From Glandiceps talaboti (lineage: Eukaryota; Hemichordata; Enteropneusta; Spengelidae), in the NCBI RefSeq assembly GCF_964340395.1, contig NC_135549.1:23949842-24013841 (forward strand): a stretch of DNA of 64,000 bases, in the 5' to 3' direction. The notes beneath the pieces are model-generated. The model was not told the DNA's origin. It searched no databases and saw nothing but the letters and a program-made list of their open reading frames with translations. The first letter of the stretch is position 1. Every line of letters starts with the position of its first letter. The position numbers were made by a program, and so were the translations under genes. Below, one piece after another: positions 1 through 12,700 of the stretch.

Positions 1-882
1 CGTTCCCTTTTTCCTTTTCAAGTATTACCTTATTTCAAAACACCTTTGACTTGGATGGGTATAAGCAATTCAAACTTGATGTGATTATTGAGATGGTGCC
101 ATGCCAACAGGTACTTATGCCTTCATTAAGTCATTAAGTCAGCGTTCAGGAAATCAAACAGTTTGTTTGGAGGTTTTTTTGGCCGTGAGCAGTCCAACGA
201 TAAACCAAACTATTTTATCACAATGAACACTCGTGATATGAAGTGATATGATGTTTTTATTCAACTCTGACCTACTTATACTAGCAAAATCATCATACCA
301 CTTATTCACGGAGGGGAGATCCAATTGTATGTATGAGCAAACAAACAGATAACGACGAGGCTCGGACAGATAAATAGGATGCAGTGTTATCTGTGTCGCG
401 TGATCCCTATTAGATAAATTGATATCACTGTACGTCAAATGATTAAATTTTCATGGGTGAATTTATGGGACAGCTAAATATATAACTACTCAACAACATA
501 ACACAAAGATCACAAGACCAGACGTATAAACTGAGCCTCCGGATCCCAATAAGGGCAAAACCTCAACCTCTAAGTTCTTACACACGTTGGTTGTAGGAAA
601 GCAAAAATCTGAGCTACAGATATCGTACATGATGTAGCCTTAAATTATTAGTATGAATTGTAATAGGCTTGTATATGATGTCGCGTTCACATATAAAACC
701 CTTTCTGGTATGTCTTTTAATTCGTATGGCTCAAATCGCATATAAGCATATTATCATCATCTTTATCATCAAGTTTAATATGTTCACCTCGCTCTTCTTT
801 ATTAAATCACAATTATTCGAATCACTTTCTGTTTGAAATGCGGAAAAGTGGATCGATTTCAGTTCCATACCATCTAACTTGA

Positions 883-895
883 CACAAACAAACAA

Positions 896-958
<63 letters not shown>

Positions 959-1105
959 GGCAGGCAGGCAGGCAGACAGCCAAGCAAACAAAAAAGCAAA
1001 CAACAGACAAAAAAACAAAAAACAAACAGCAAACAAACAAACAAATAAACAAACAAACAAACAAACTAACAAACAAACAAACAAACAAACAAACAAACAA
1101 ACAAA
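883..1105. repeat. Compound (CAGA)n / (CAAA)n microsatellite
   Basis: Tetranucleotide tract of CAAA, then about 15 CAGA units, then GGCA units, then degenerate CAAA/CAAACA units. Long open frames on both strands here (QTDR, CLSV and FVCL repeats) only reflect the period and are not genes. Confidence 0.95.
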
Positions 1106-1824
1106 ATAAGAAGTAAATTGTAGTTTGGTGAAAATAAAGCAGATAATAGAAACTACATTGCACTAGTCTAACCCTATACAACAGAATGAAGAGTCTTGGT
1201 TGGTTGTTTGAGGTAGAATATACTGTCGTAACTTCGAGATAATAAGGGTAAATCTATAGTGCTTTGAGCCCGATGCTTCGCGGAGAGAAGGGCAGCATCG
1301 ATTCACACCTGCGCGCGTGAACCATAGACCCTCCACGGTCTATGTGTGAACACAGACATTCTTAGTCTTGTTACAATAATACAAATAACTGATACAGACA
1401 AAAATAACAGCGGGTGCCTCTGATGTTGCTTCACACTTAATTAAAGACATTTTTATTAGTTTGTTTATATCTGTAACAGTTGGGCTTGATTGCTATGATA
1501 ATGTAATATATTAGTAAACAGAGTAATGGAATCCAGGGTTCATGTGGTGTCCATACAAGTTATCGACACTGATCATTGTATACATGCATGAAACTTGTCT
1601 CATTCCTGCTTTATAGGGAGCCTTTAGTATTTAGAAGGGGAAGAGCTTGGGGAATTAGGGGTGTCACTTTTTACAAATCGGCTCTCAAGGAAGGGGCATA
1701 TTTTATAAAATGGGATTTGGGACGGTCTTAGTGACCGTTACATTAATAAGCTTTTTGAGACGTGCACTTTGATACAACGAATGTGTGTACGAAATTATAT
1801 AGAACTGGACGTAGGCATTCTTCA

Positions 1825-1912
1825 TACATACATACATGCATACATACATACATACATACATACATACATACATACATACATACATACATACATACATACA
1901 TACATACATACA
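1825..1912. repeat. (CATA)n microsatellite
   Basis: About 20 CATA units, ending in a few TACT units. The open frames on both strands (YIHT and MYVC repeats) are artefacts of the array. Confidence 0.95.
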
Positions 1913-1971
1913 TACTTACTTACTTACACACATTGGTTACCCCGGCCACAGAGTCAATCATCGGGTCTAAG

Positions 1972-2366
1972 CACAGGGAACAGGACAAATAATCAGTTTT
2001 GTTATGGCGATTTTCCGGATTTCTAATATTATTTTCTGTATATTTCAAATAAAGTTTCCTCTCACTGTTTTTTCTTACTATTTCCTATGTGATATCAATG
2101 TCTTATCGGAGCTTATCAGCTTTGCATTAATTAGTAGCTTACTAATTCAAGAACAAACTCACTAGTTATTTGCCCAATTAGCGCATTAAGCCGTGAGTGT
2201 AAACATTCCCTGATCCGACTGATAAGCTCCGATAAGATATTGATATCACATAGGAAATAGTAAGAAAAAACAGTGAGAGGAAACTTTATTTGAAATATAC
2301 AGAAAATAATATTAGAAATCCGGAAAATCGCCATAACAAAACTGATTATTTGTCCTGTTCCCTGTG
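1972..2366. mobile_element. Foldback / MITE-like element, 148-bp inverted arms
   Basis: The left arm (1972-2119) and right arm (2219-2366) are reverse complements along 148 bases, with one mismatch that I can see (TCAATGTC against TCAATATC). A 99-bp non-repeated spacer separates them. Outer ends read CACAGGGAACAGG. It contains no transposase. A diverged single-arm relative lies at about 22966-23060, so this is a family and not a unique palindrome. No clear target-site duplication was identified. The near-perfect arms suggest recent insertion or arm homogenisation. Confidence 0.85.
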
Positions 2367-3646
2367 GTCTAAGCTAAAGGGTGGGTGGCTTTCGCCATCA
2401 GTTTACATAATTGTAAGCTTATTTCTTTATCGCTTACTAGTGTTATTATTATATTTTAATATATGCAAATTAAAACTCGACACGTAAATAAGCGATCGTA
2501 TCCACTGGGGAGGGGGAAGAGCTTTAAAATAAAATTTGACAAGCGAAATTCGAGAGCCAAGTACTAATACAATCATACTTTCTTCAACGTCGTAAACTAC
2601 AGGCCTGTTTACGGCACCGTCTGAAACGTACCCGCCAAGCAGAGGTTGCTTCAGCAGAAATCTGTGCTCTGCTCTGGCTTGCAATATATCATTGACTTTC
2701 TTTGTTGGAAAGGGAAAGATCGAGGCTGATATTCTCAAAGTACTTTTTTTAAATAGATATATTCAATAGTTAAGGGGACATAGCAAACAATGTGCAAAAG
2801 CATTGTTTTTGTTTCTTACAAAATACTACAAACACTATGTCGTCACCTAATCTTATTTATACGCATTTATACTTTTCTGTTTACGAATATTTTCATCTAA
2901 AAATAGCAGGTCTTTAATAGTTGACAGGCATGGCATCTCTTTTCAATCCTGTCTCCAATCGATCATGCTGAAAACAAATTCGGAAGAGTTGTGTAAACCC
3001 TGAATTGTATCTATTTGGCATTTGAGCCATTCGAATATAAATCCGAATTCGACTCTGAAAATATCAATATACGAAAATTCATTCGTGTTTGTTTGTGCGT
3101 TAAATAGCTACTCACGGACTAGAATCCTAGTGTTTACGTTTACCACCTCTGGTCTGCGTCATCAATCTTGGAAATTGTTCGTCTTAAAGCCGAAACATCG
3201 TCAAAATCACCATCGACTTTGTGATTTACACTCCATAAATAGAGTGCGTGTTGCTGTAAATCGGAAACAGCTAAGTAATCGCCCTGTGTAACTGGTTGCG
3301 CAATCACAATCGTCTGCAGGAAAAGTATGATGGCCGCCCTTCTTTCAACTAGTGTTTGTTTACGTTGTGGACTTGCTCAAGAAGGTGTTGCGAAACAAAC
3401 TATTTTACCACTGTACTCTTTTTATCAACGTTCGGACTCTCGTGAACAGTCTCGTGAACTAAATCGTTTTCTGTCATTGCGATTTTACTAAATTTGTTTT
3501 TGCAACGAGGACTGTGTCCCTGTACCACTGGTGGAGGGGATTAAAAACTGTTATCGTCTCTCGCTTTTTCTAAAAGTAGGACAACACCGAAACGTTCTCT
3601 AATATTGTACATCGAATGGTCGTAGGCAAAGGGGTTCCCAATCACC

Positions 3647-3702
3647 ATGGATGTACATGAACTGTTTTTGAGTTGTAAGATTGGTGATTTATCCCGTGTT
3701 GA
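3647..3702 (+). CDS. ABTB1: ABTB1 coding exon 1
   Basis: Encodes residues 1-18 (MDVHELFLSCKIGDLSRV), matching the vertebrate N-terminus in pattern. The preceding in-frame TAG at 3623 excludes a longer start unless a further 5' exon is spliced in. Donor is GA|gtaagt. Confidence 0.92.
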
Positions 3703-6700
3703 GTAAGTATCATGTGTAAAGCAAACACCACGCCCCTAGATGTAGTACTTTAGCGGCCGCGGTTTCATACATATACATACACATACATACGTACGGTGCG
3801 TGCGTATGCACCGTACACACACATGATATGACACACCGTGTTGTCTATGCATAATAATATATTAATGAGTGTTTACATACATTTTTTGGTTGACTATTTT
3901 TTTTTATTTTTTTATTTTTTATTTTTTGCAAACATTTAAGAAGTCATGAAGCATACGCAAACCAGACTAGCTAACAGGAAAACGGTTCTTTAGGGCTGAA
4001 TGTGTAATTTGAACTTAAAGAAAAAGAAATCTGAACTATTTTGTACCTTTTGTAAGATGTACCTTTTGACTTTCTGTAGTGCCCACTTATGACTGATTCT
4101 GAATTGAAGTACAAAAATGTAATTAGATAGATCCTAACTATTTTGCAAGGTCTGAAGTAAAAGTTGTCTCCAAGAATTGATATTTGACTCCCACTTCATC
4201 TCTGGTAGGTATCTGGTGGAGAAAAAAGAAGTTGAATTAAACATCAGAGATGCATGGGACAGTACTCCACTGTAAGTTTTGAATGATATTATTACTATCC
4301 AAATTGATATATTTAAACAATAATGTACGCCCTCCCAGCCCATAATGGACGAAAGCAAACTTTGAACGACATAATGGGCGAGGCGACAGCCGAGCCCATT
4401 ATGGAGTACAAAGTTTGCTTGAGTCCATTATGGACTGGGAGGGCGTACATTATTGTTATTATTTTATAGTTTTGCCAATTCCAGTGAATTTGTAGACCTA
4501 GAAACGCAAAACAACGTATAATATACACAGCGCTGAACATCGTCTGCCATGTTCGGCCCGGAAGCTGAATACTAATCATAGCGATTCACGTACGTACATG
4601 TACACACACATATACACTTCAATGAACTGCTGTGAACACAAATTTGTTTCATGAATGCGTTGTATTTTACAGTAGAAATGACAATCATAAGTCTCAACAT
4701 AAATTTCGAAAAAATACCTAGCCGTATGAAGAAACAGAACAAATCTCATCTCTTACGGACATAAGCTTGTATTGTTATGCTCGTTCCGGGGCCGCGATGC
4801 CCAATAACGGAGTACATTATCAGTAATAATGTACAGCGATGACGTCACAAAATTCACTGGAATTGGTAATGCTATTATATAATTGTGTATAATGGGGTTT
4901 GGATGGTAATCTCTCCTGTGTGAGGAGACCCGAGACAGCTCCCCAAATCGAAGCCACAAGAAGCTCTGATATTTTGTAGATGCCATTAAGTTCACATTTA
5001 TATAGCCTAGAATCCAGTTGTGTGGGATTTATTCCTTACCATGCCTTGCATTTTGCCAGCCATTTACTTATGTTCAGCTAGAAAGAAAGTGTAAATTCTT
5101 ATTGGGTTTAAAAGTTCTTCCCTGCTGTGTGAGGTGATGTCAGTAGCATCACCACGTGATTAGAACCAACTTGAAGGGTTGAGCTGTACGATGTAAATAT
5201 AATTATCATATTCAATTGGGGTTGTGCATCACTGCAGGAAATTGTAATCTCATTTTACATGTAAGTTTCAATAAACGGCTAGAGTTGAAATGCCAGGCTA
5301 TATCTAAAACTCCCCCACATTTATATGTTGGGATACTTATCATAATTTATGTCAATTTTTGCCTAGGTGATTTTCATCAGGCTAGATTGTTAACATTTGA
5401 TAGCATACCATGTGATTGTCAAAAAAATGTAAATTTGGATGAGGTATTGCTTTTTCTTGTATGTACAACGTACATGTAGTAGAGCTTGTAGACACTAAGA
5501 TTCACTTGTCTGATGAGAAGCCCAGATATTCTGAACTGAAAGAATGGCAATATTGCATGTGTACATGTATACAAATGTATATTGCAGTATTAAAATTACA
5601 TGTAATATATTCATATTTGAACTAGTGAAGTGTATGTAGTATTTTGTCTTGATGTTCACTGTTGATACCAGTAATGCACATCTAGACTGTCTGAAAGCCT
5701 GGCTTACATTGGAATTGTTAACATATGTTTTACCATTTGCTCTATCTGTGTATTGTATGCCCTCAACGGTAATCTAAAATATTTCTACAATTTGCAATGC
5801 CCACTGGCAGCAAAAGTTGCCAGGCTGTGAGAGAGTCTACCTCTACACATGTAACTTTTTACTTCATCTTTACATTGTAGTTGTACACAAATGTTGGTTA
5901 TTCAATGTCAACACAGATGCGGTGGTATATCAAGTGTGACATTATAAACTGCACATTATTTAAATTGTCTGTTTTTGGTCACCAGGTATTATGCCTGCCT
6001 GTGTGGTCATGAAGAGCTGGTAGAGTTTCTACTGAGTTGTGGTAAGACTAAGAGAAGTCCTTATATTAATTGTCACAGGATGATTTCATACATCTATTTG
6101 ACTTAGCAATTTCTGATGCATATTCGATAATAATAGTGTATACTGAGCGTTTGTTGTCATCAATCTAGATCTTACATAAAACATGAATGAATGAAATTTA
6201 TTTCACCAGATAAACAAAAATAAGCTACATTTTCAAAGAACATACATATGATACAAATATACAAAAGGGATACAAATGAAATACACAACTGTTAAAGGTA
6301 CAATTCTATTAAAGGATCACTTCATCCGTGTTATTGATGATAATTGTGCATCTTACTTTTCAGGTGCCAAGTGTGAACTGAACACTTTTGATGGTGAACG
6401 GTGTTTGTATGGAGCTCTCAATGACAAGATTCGTAATATTCTCAAGAATTACAAAGCCATCACAGCCAAGTATATGAGAAGAGATACGTTTCAGGAGTTC
6501 CTTAGAAAGTAAGACTTTTGCCAGTAATATTTGGTCAATATTTTCTTTTAATTTATCTTTCCACAATCATTTTTCATCTGTACAGAATTTAACTTTAACA
6601 AGACATGGTCCAACGTGAGACACTGTTTTCATGAAAAAAAAGTCTGTTAAAACTGCACTGCCTGTTCCTGGAATATTATTTTTTGATTAAACAACCAACA

Positions 6701-9700
6701 ATGTATTCACTGAAATTTGTTTATGTTCAATGCTAATAGACTTTGTACGTGGGGGGTGTTTGTATCCATAAGCAGTACAACAAAAGGTTGAAATAGTGAT
6801 GATGGGGGGGAGGTTTCCACGTACGGCTGAGTTTACATGATGATGTTTTCAAATACTGAAAAATCAATAGTACTGTTGTCGTTTTAATGCCTTCTCACAA
6901 GTTTACACGATTGGCTGACAAGTGTTTTTGACTGTCTGCACTGAGACATCAAAGATGGAACAATTTGAAAATGATGCTGTTGCATACATGTATGCATAAA
7001 CATAATAATGTATGTTAGTACATCATCAATGGTGGTTATTCATGAGGTCAAATTTGTGTATTTTCAAAATGTTGAATTTTAAGTAGTTTATACGGTGTTG
7101 TTTTTTAATCTTTCTGTTTTCGTCTGTTTACTCAGACTCTGTTTTCAAATGAAAACGAATCGTATTCAAAACTTTCAACAGTGTTTTCAAATTGGAGATT
7201 TTAATGTACCTTTTTGTTATCTTCCTGTAGATGATGTGCAAACACAACAAAACACTGCTGAATTTGAAAACAGCATCATGTAAATGAGGCCTAAATCTCT
7301 GTATAGTGTAGACAACTTTACACTTGTAAAGTTGTAATAATAAATAAATAAATAACTATGTTCAAAGTATTAAGAGTGTCTATAAAGCATTGGGAAAATT
7401 TGACATTGACCACTGTTCAGTGTTATTTCAATTCCTCAAATATACATGTATCTTCAAAATACATCAATGTTGGCCCCAGATTTAGATTCCAAATGCGTAG
7501 CTTTCAATACAAAAACCCTTCTTTTCCTCCTTCTTAAAAAAAACGAATTTTGGAAAATTTCTTTCAAGTTTTGTTAGATAATCACAATTTGGAATTCCCA
7601 ACACTGCATTCCTTTCCATTGAAAACCTGTTATTTCATCTTTTACAGACTACTTGACCGTGGCAGGTATGAAGATATTTCTTTTGAGGTTCATGGGGAAA
7701 TATTTACTGCTCATCGCTGCATCTTGTCTGTCAGGTCGAACTACTTCAAAGAAATGTTACAAAACAAATGGAATAAGAAAACTACTGTTACTCTCAAACA
7801 CCAACTGGTATGTTGTCTCCAATTGTTTCTTTTAAATCCTTTCAAAGAAGTAGTGCTAAGTTTGTGACGTGTAAAGATATATACTGAAGACTTTTGCAAG
7901 AGACTCTAGTCCATTGGTAGTATTGCAGTTACAGATTGAAATAAAACAGGTATTGATGAAACCTTGTAATTTAAGAAGTACAAATATCCTGGTTACATGC
8001 TTATTAGTGATACATTGTGTATGATTGCTTTGGCAAGATCACTACCAAACCCCCCCCCCCAAAAAAAAAAATAAAATAAAATAAAAATAAAAATAAAAAA
8101 TAAAATAAAATAAAATTATTTTTGTGGCATATTGAAATGAGTCTATCAATTGATGTTAATATGATTAAACTAACAGAATGATTTGCAGTCTTCAGTTCAG
8201 GGAGAACAATACACAGCAGTTTAGTTGTAGAGATTTCCAGCACACATTTTTGCAAACTTCATGTATTTTTATACACTACATATTACTAGGGTGATTGCAC
8301 CCACAGAACCAAGGCATGGCTATCACCTATTTATGTAACCTAGTAATAGAGGTATATATTGTGTCTATCTTAGTTTATACTGGTACCTCTGTTGTGATAA
8401 AATGGCATCACTTTTACTGGTAAATTCTTAGTAACTACAGGGCCAGGGGTACTAATTGTAAGCACCTTGAGCTCTCTGGAGAAAAAGTGCATTATAAAAT
8501 ACGCAGTATTATTATTATTAGATAGTAGATGCAGACTTATTTTAAGTATGAGTCAATAGTGATGTGTCTAAATACTTGTAATTGCATCGATGTCAACTTT
8601 TTTTATCAGCCAAAGTAATGTGGTGTCTAAGTACACATGTATGAACATTTTCCTTGTTGTTAATATTGTTGACAGTGAAATATTTGTTTACCATAATTGT
8701 AACTTTGCTTCATTGCAGGTCAGACCAAAGGCATTTGGTGCCATTCTTCAGTATCTGTACACAGGTAAGTACTGGTTCAATTAGTGGTAATATTATGGAA
8801 GTAGTACAGAGGAGACGAAACAACAATAATATCTCATGCCTTTTACACGTAGGTACATATATATAAGGAGGTCTTATGTTCGTACAAAACCAGATTATAA
8901 TAACAAAATTCGACTTCAGTTGATAGCATAAAAGCAGGAAGACAGAACTGTCCTTTTGTATGAATAAAAAATCATGTCACATATAAAGACAGGACAATGT
9001 GTAATTCAGGTCTTTCTGGATTATTTTGGTAAATTGATGACAAAATTACAGTTTTAAATTTCATTCCCAATCCTGAACTCTGAATTTTCATAAATATATA
9101 ACAATCATTCACTGCTGCCCTACATGTATATCAAGTACATTTCAATTTTATACCGTTCAGATGTAGCTTTGTATGCTCCACCAACTCTAATTAATGTTTT
9201 GGGCACAGATGAACTAAGGTTGAAGAGTGCTATGTGTTTGTTTGTTTGTTTTGTTTGTTTGTTGTTGTTGTTTTTTTTTTTGGTTTGTTGTTGTTTTTTG
9301 TTGTTGTTTTTTTTTTGGGGGGGGGGGTTCGTGTATGTGACTTAAAGTTACAAGATATGCCTGACTGTACATGTACCCATTGTCTCAGTATTTGTTACGG
9401 TGTCTCGTATGGAATCAAAATGGATTTGATAGATTTCACAGTTGTGCTACAATGCCATTGGTAAGTCTATTTTTCTATCCCCACTATGACAGACTCAGTT
9501 GAAGTCCATGTAGATAATGTTGAAGATGTGATGAGACTGGCCAAACAGTGTCAACTCACTGATTTAATGATGAGGATTGAAGATTCATTGAAGAAAACTG
9601 ACTCATTTGGTAAGGAATCGTCAGGTTGAATTACTGAAGTTGAATTCTGTAAGAATTGTCTTCATTTAGAAGCAAAGTGGTCATAATAGAAGGGTATTAT

Positions 9701-12700
9701 TATTTTCACATATCTGTGGTACATTGTCTCAGTTTTATGGCTATAAGAACAAATCGACATAGAAAACAGTGAGAATTATCATATAATACTTCTACTAATA
9801 CTTTTTAATATACCTGTAGTATTAAATGTATACAAGTAAAAATGTATACAAGTATGTGTATTTGTTGATGCCACAAGAAGCAGGTATATACTACAATGTG
9901 AAGGAGTTGGCTTTCCAATAAAGAACAATGAGATTTTTAACAAATTTTCTGATCTCATTTCCTAAAAACATGCAAGGATATCAAGTCTGTTGCCGATCTG
10001 ATACTTTATGCTCTCATTGTTACCATTTATATATTTGACATATTTTAACATGCACAAACCATTATTGTACGAGTTCAAATCAAAATGCAATTTATTTATT
10101 CATTTTATGACCATTCTATAACACAGGTAAAGTACTTTTATGTCACTCTGTCGTTCTAGAAATATGAGTCAAACAGTGAATGTTACATTATAATTATTTC
10201 ACCCAATTGTTCATGAAATTAAACTTGGGCAGGTATAATTCCCCAAATATTTATTTGCATTCAGCCAGCAAAAATACTCGACAGAAATATTTTTTCAGTA
10301 CTTGTTTGAGTTCCAGTGACAAAGCCTCATATCTGACTTGTATTTCCTTGGTCTAACTATAAAAAAAAGTATTGGTAAATTTGTTTTGTTAGTTGTATAT
10401 TCCATATCAACTTACAGAAAGCACTGGGCCTAATATCTGTTTTCATTTGTGTCACTATCAATATGGCATATCAACTAAATTTTGATTTTTAGCCCAAATT
10501 GTTCAAATGAAAGTGATCAGATCAGTGAAATGCCATATTTCATGTGATCAATTTCCTTTTCAGTGTAACTTCTCAGGTATGTCACTGTGTCATATATTCA
10601 CTGTCAAAATTCCATTGTCACTCCCATTTCAAACTAAAAGGAATACCTTCTATATTAAAGAATAGCATGGATTTCAATTTCACCCATTTTGTACAACACC
10701 TTTGGCACTATTCTGTACCTCTTATATCTTATCATAATACAATGTATCTTGTAGTGAGTGCTAAACCTGGTACACGTGTGACAGTGATCAGTATAGAGTC
10801 CCCAGAAGAAAGCACAGCGTTACATAATGATTTGGGACAACTAGCTGAAAGGGCTATTCCAAATCTGATCAATAATTGGGTAAGTCGCAAATCTGAAATC
10901 ACAGCCGATGTCTGTATATTGTGTAAATAATCAGGAATCAGGTGCTTGTTATCCAGAAATTTCACAATTATGGGATGTTGCTCAGGTATGGATATGACAT
11001 CACATGTAAAAAGAAGTTGAAAATAAGAGAGAAGCAGTGAAAGAAACAATGAAAATTATTGTTCCAACGAGTAACATCTGCAGGGGACTTAAATAACCAT
11101 GTTGCAATTTTGACACTGCCAATTTGTGAACAGTGTCTATTAATAGTACAGTGTCAAGATATGTCAAGAAATAAGAAATTATTCTAACCCTCTGTTGTTT
11201 TTGCAGAGATTTTTGTAACCATGGTAACATAATTAATAGAAGGTGGGGGAGTGATAGTGAACCCTTAAAACTTGCATATATTGTAATACCTTGTTATAAT
11301 AATGTTGATGTTAAGTAATATTAAAATGCCACGGGAACTCTGATTTTACCAACTTATCAACTAAAACACAGTGATGGAAAGGTTGTCACAACTTTAATGC
11401 ACATTCTGTGATAACAGGTTAACTGTGGTGAGTTACCATTCTGTGTTGAAGATGATGAGGAGCCGTTGTTTGCTGACATATGTTTTTCTGTGGAAGGTCA
11501 CCATTTCTACTGTCACAAGGTATGTAGTGGTAAGATAAATACACACTATTGTCACGACTAATGAGGTAAACCCTGTAACACAACCCCACAAGTTACATCA
11601 CTGCAAGTAAACAACACGTTCAATATTAATACATTGTATCTCGTTGTGAAAAATCAGATTTTCCCCAGTTTTCTCTGGCTGCAGTACAGTGCAAGGCCAA
11701 GAGCTTGCTTCCTATTTGACTAATTGTCTGAAGGAAGTAAGCTCTTAGGAGTCATGAATATTCAGTGTGCATCTAATGAATATTTATATTATGTATGCTA
11801 ATACCCACAATGCAGTGGTGTATCACTAAAAAAAACAATAGAGGTGAAAAAGTTTAAATTTGGTGTTTCTTGGAAACTGAGCAAAAATTACGTGATGTGA
11901 AATCATGAAATGAGTCTCCCAAAGCCAAACTTGAGGAAAATACCTTGATTTCCTGGAGTGCCATTCACCTTTAACTTTTCCAGTTGCCTCACATACCTTG
12001 GATAATGAGATATTAACATGTAATGCAAGCTTGGTTTCCTAGTAAAATGCTGTCTATCCAGTGCTGTAAAGTAATATTTGACTTGTATAATGTGCATTGT
12101 TTGCCAGTGCAAGGATAAAACCCAAGTGACACTTGCATTTTCTTTCTCAACCAGATTTTCTTCTGTTGCCGTAGTGATTATTTCAGTGCGTTGTTGGCCG
12201 ATCATTTTTCTGAGATGGGGACAGACTCACAAGAGAATATACCAGTGGTGTTTCTAAAAGACATCTCAGCACATGTCTTTAGCAAAGTTGTTCAGTATCT
12301 GTATACAGAGAAACCACAGGTAAAGACCTTCTATAACACAAGTAAAAATGCATGTAATATGATAAATGGAAAAGATGTGAGTTAGGGATATGAAGAGGAA
12401 AGTGTAACCTGTAATTTGTCTTGCAATTGTTTGACAAAAATTGCCTTCAGTCTTGTACTTCATGCAAAAGACTATTTTTTGTCATCAAACACCTTTCACC
12501 ACTGTGTGTATGTATGTATGTATGTATGTATGTATGTATGTATGTATGTTATGTATGTATGCTATGTATGTATGTATGTTATGTATGTATGTATGTATGT
12601 ATGTATGTATGTACGTATGTATGTACGTACATATGTATGTACATACATGCGCGTGTGTGTACGTACGTACGTTTCTGTTGTTTATTTCCCATAGTTTTCT

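Larger units (their letters stand above)
1..3646. other. Upstream intergenic DNA of ABTB1
   Basis: I see no supported coding exon here. The short open frames are either microsatellite read-through or lack any recognisable domain. The stretch holds a CAGA/CAAA array, a CATA array and a large foldback element, each listed separately. A short perfect hairpin (CATAGACC pairing with GGTCTATG) lies at about 1323-1344 in a locally GC-rich patch. The ABTB1 promoter and 5' UTR presumably lie in the last few hundred bases, but I see no clear TATA box. Confidence 0.6.

Noticed and set aside
154-438. 94-codon open frame on minus strand
   Set aside because: No recognisable domain, no splice or homology support, and length expected by chance in 64 kb.
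2427-2738. 103-codon open frame on minus strand
   Set aside because: No homology recognised; it lies next to a mobile foldback element and appears to be chance.
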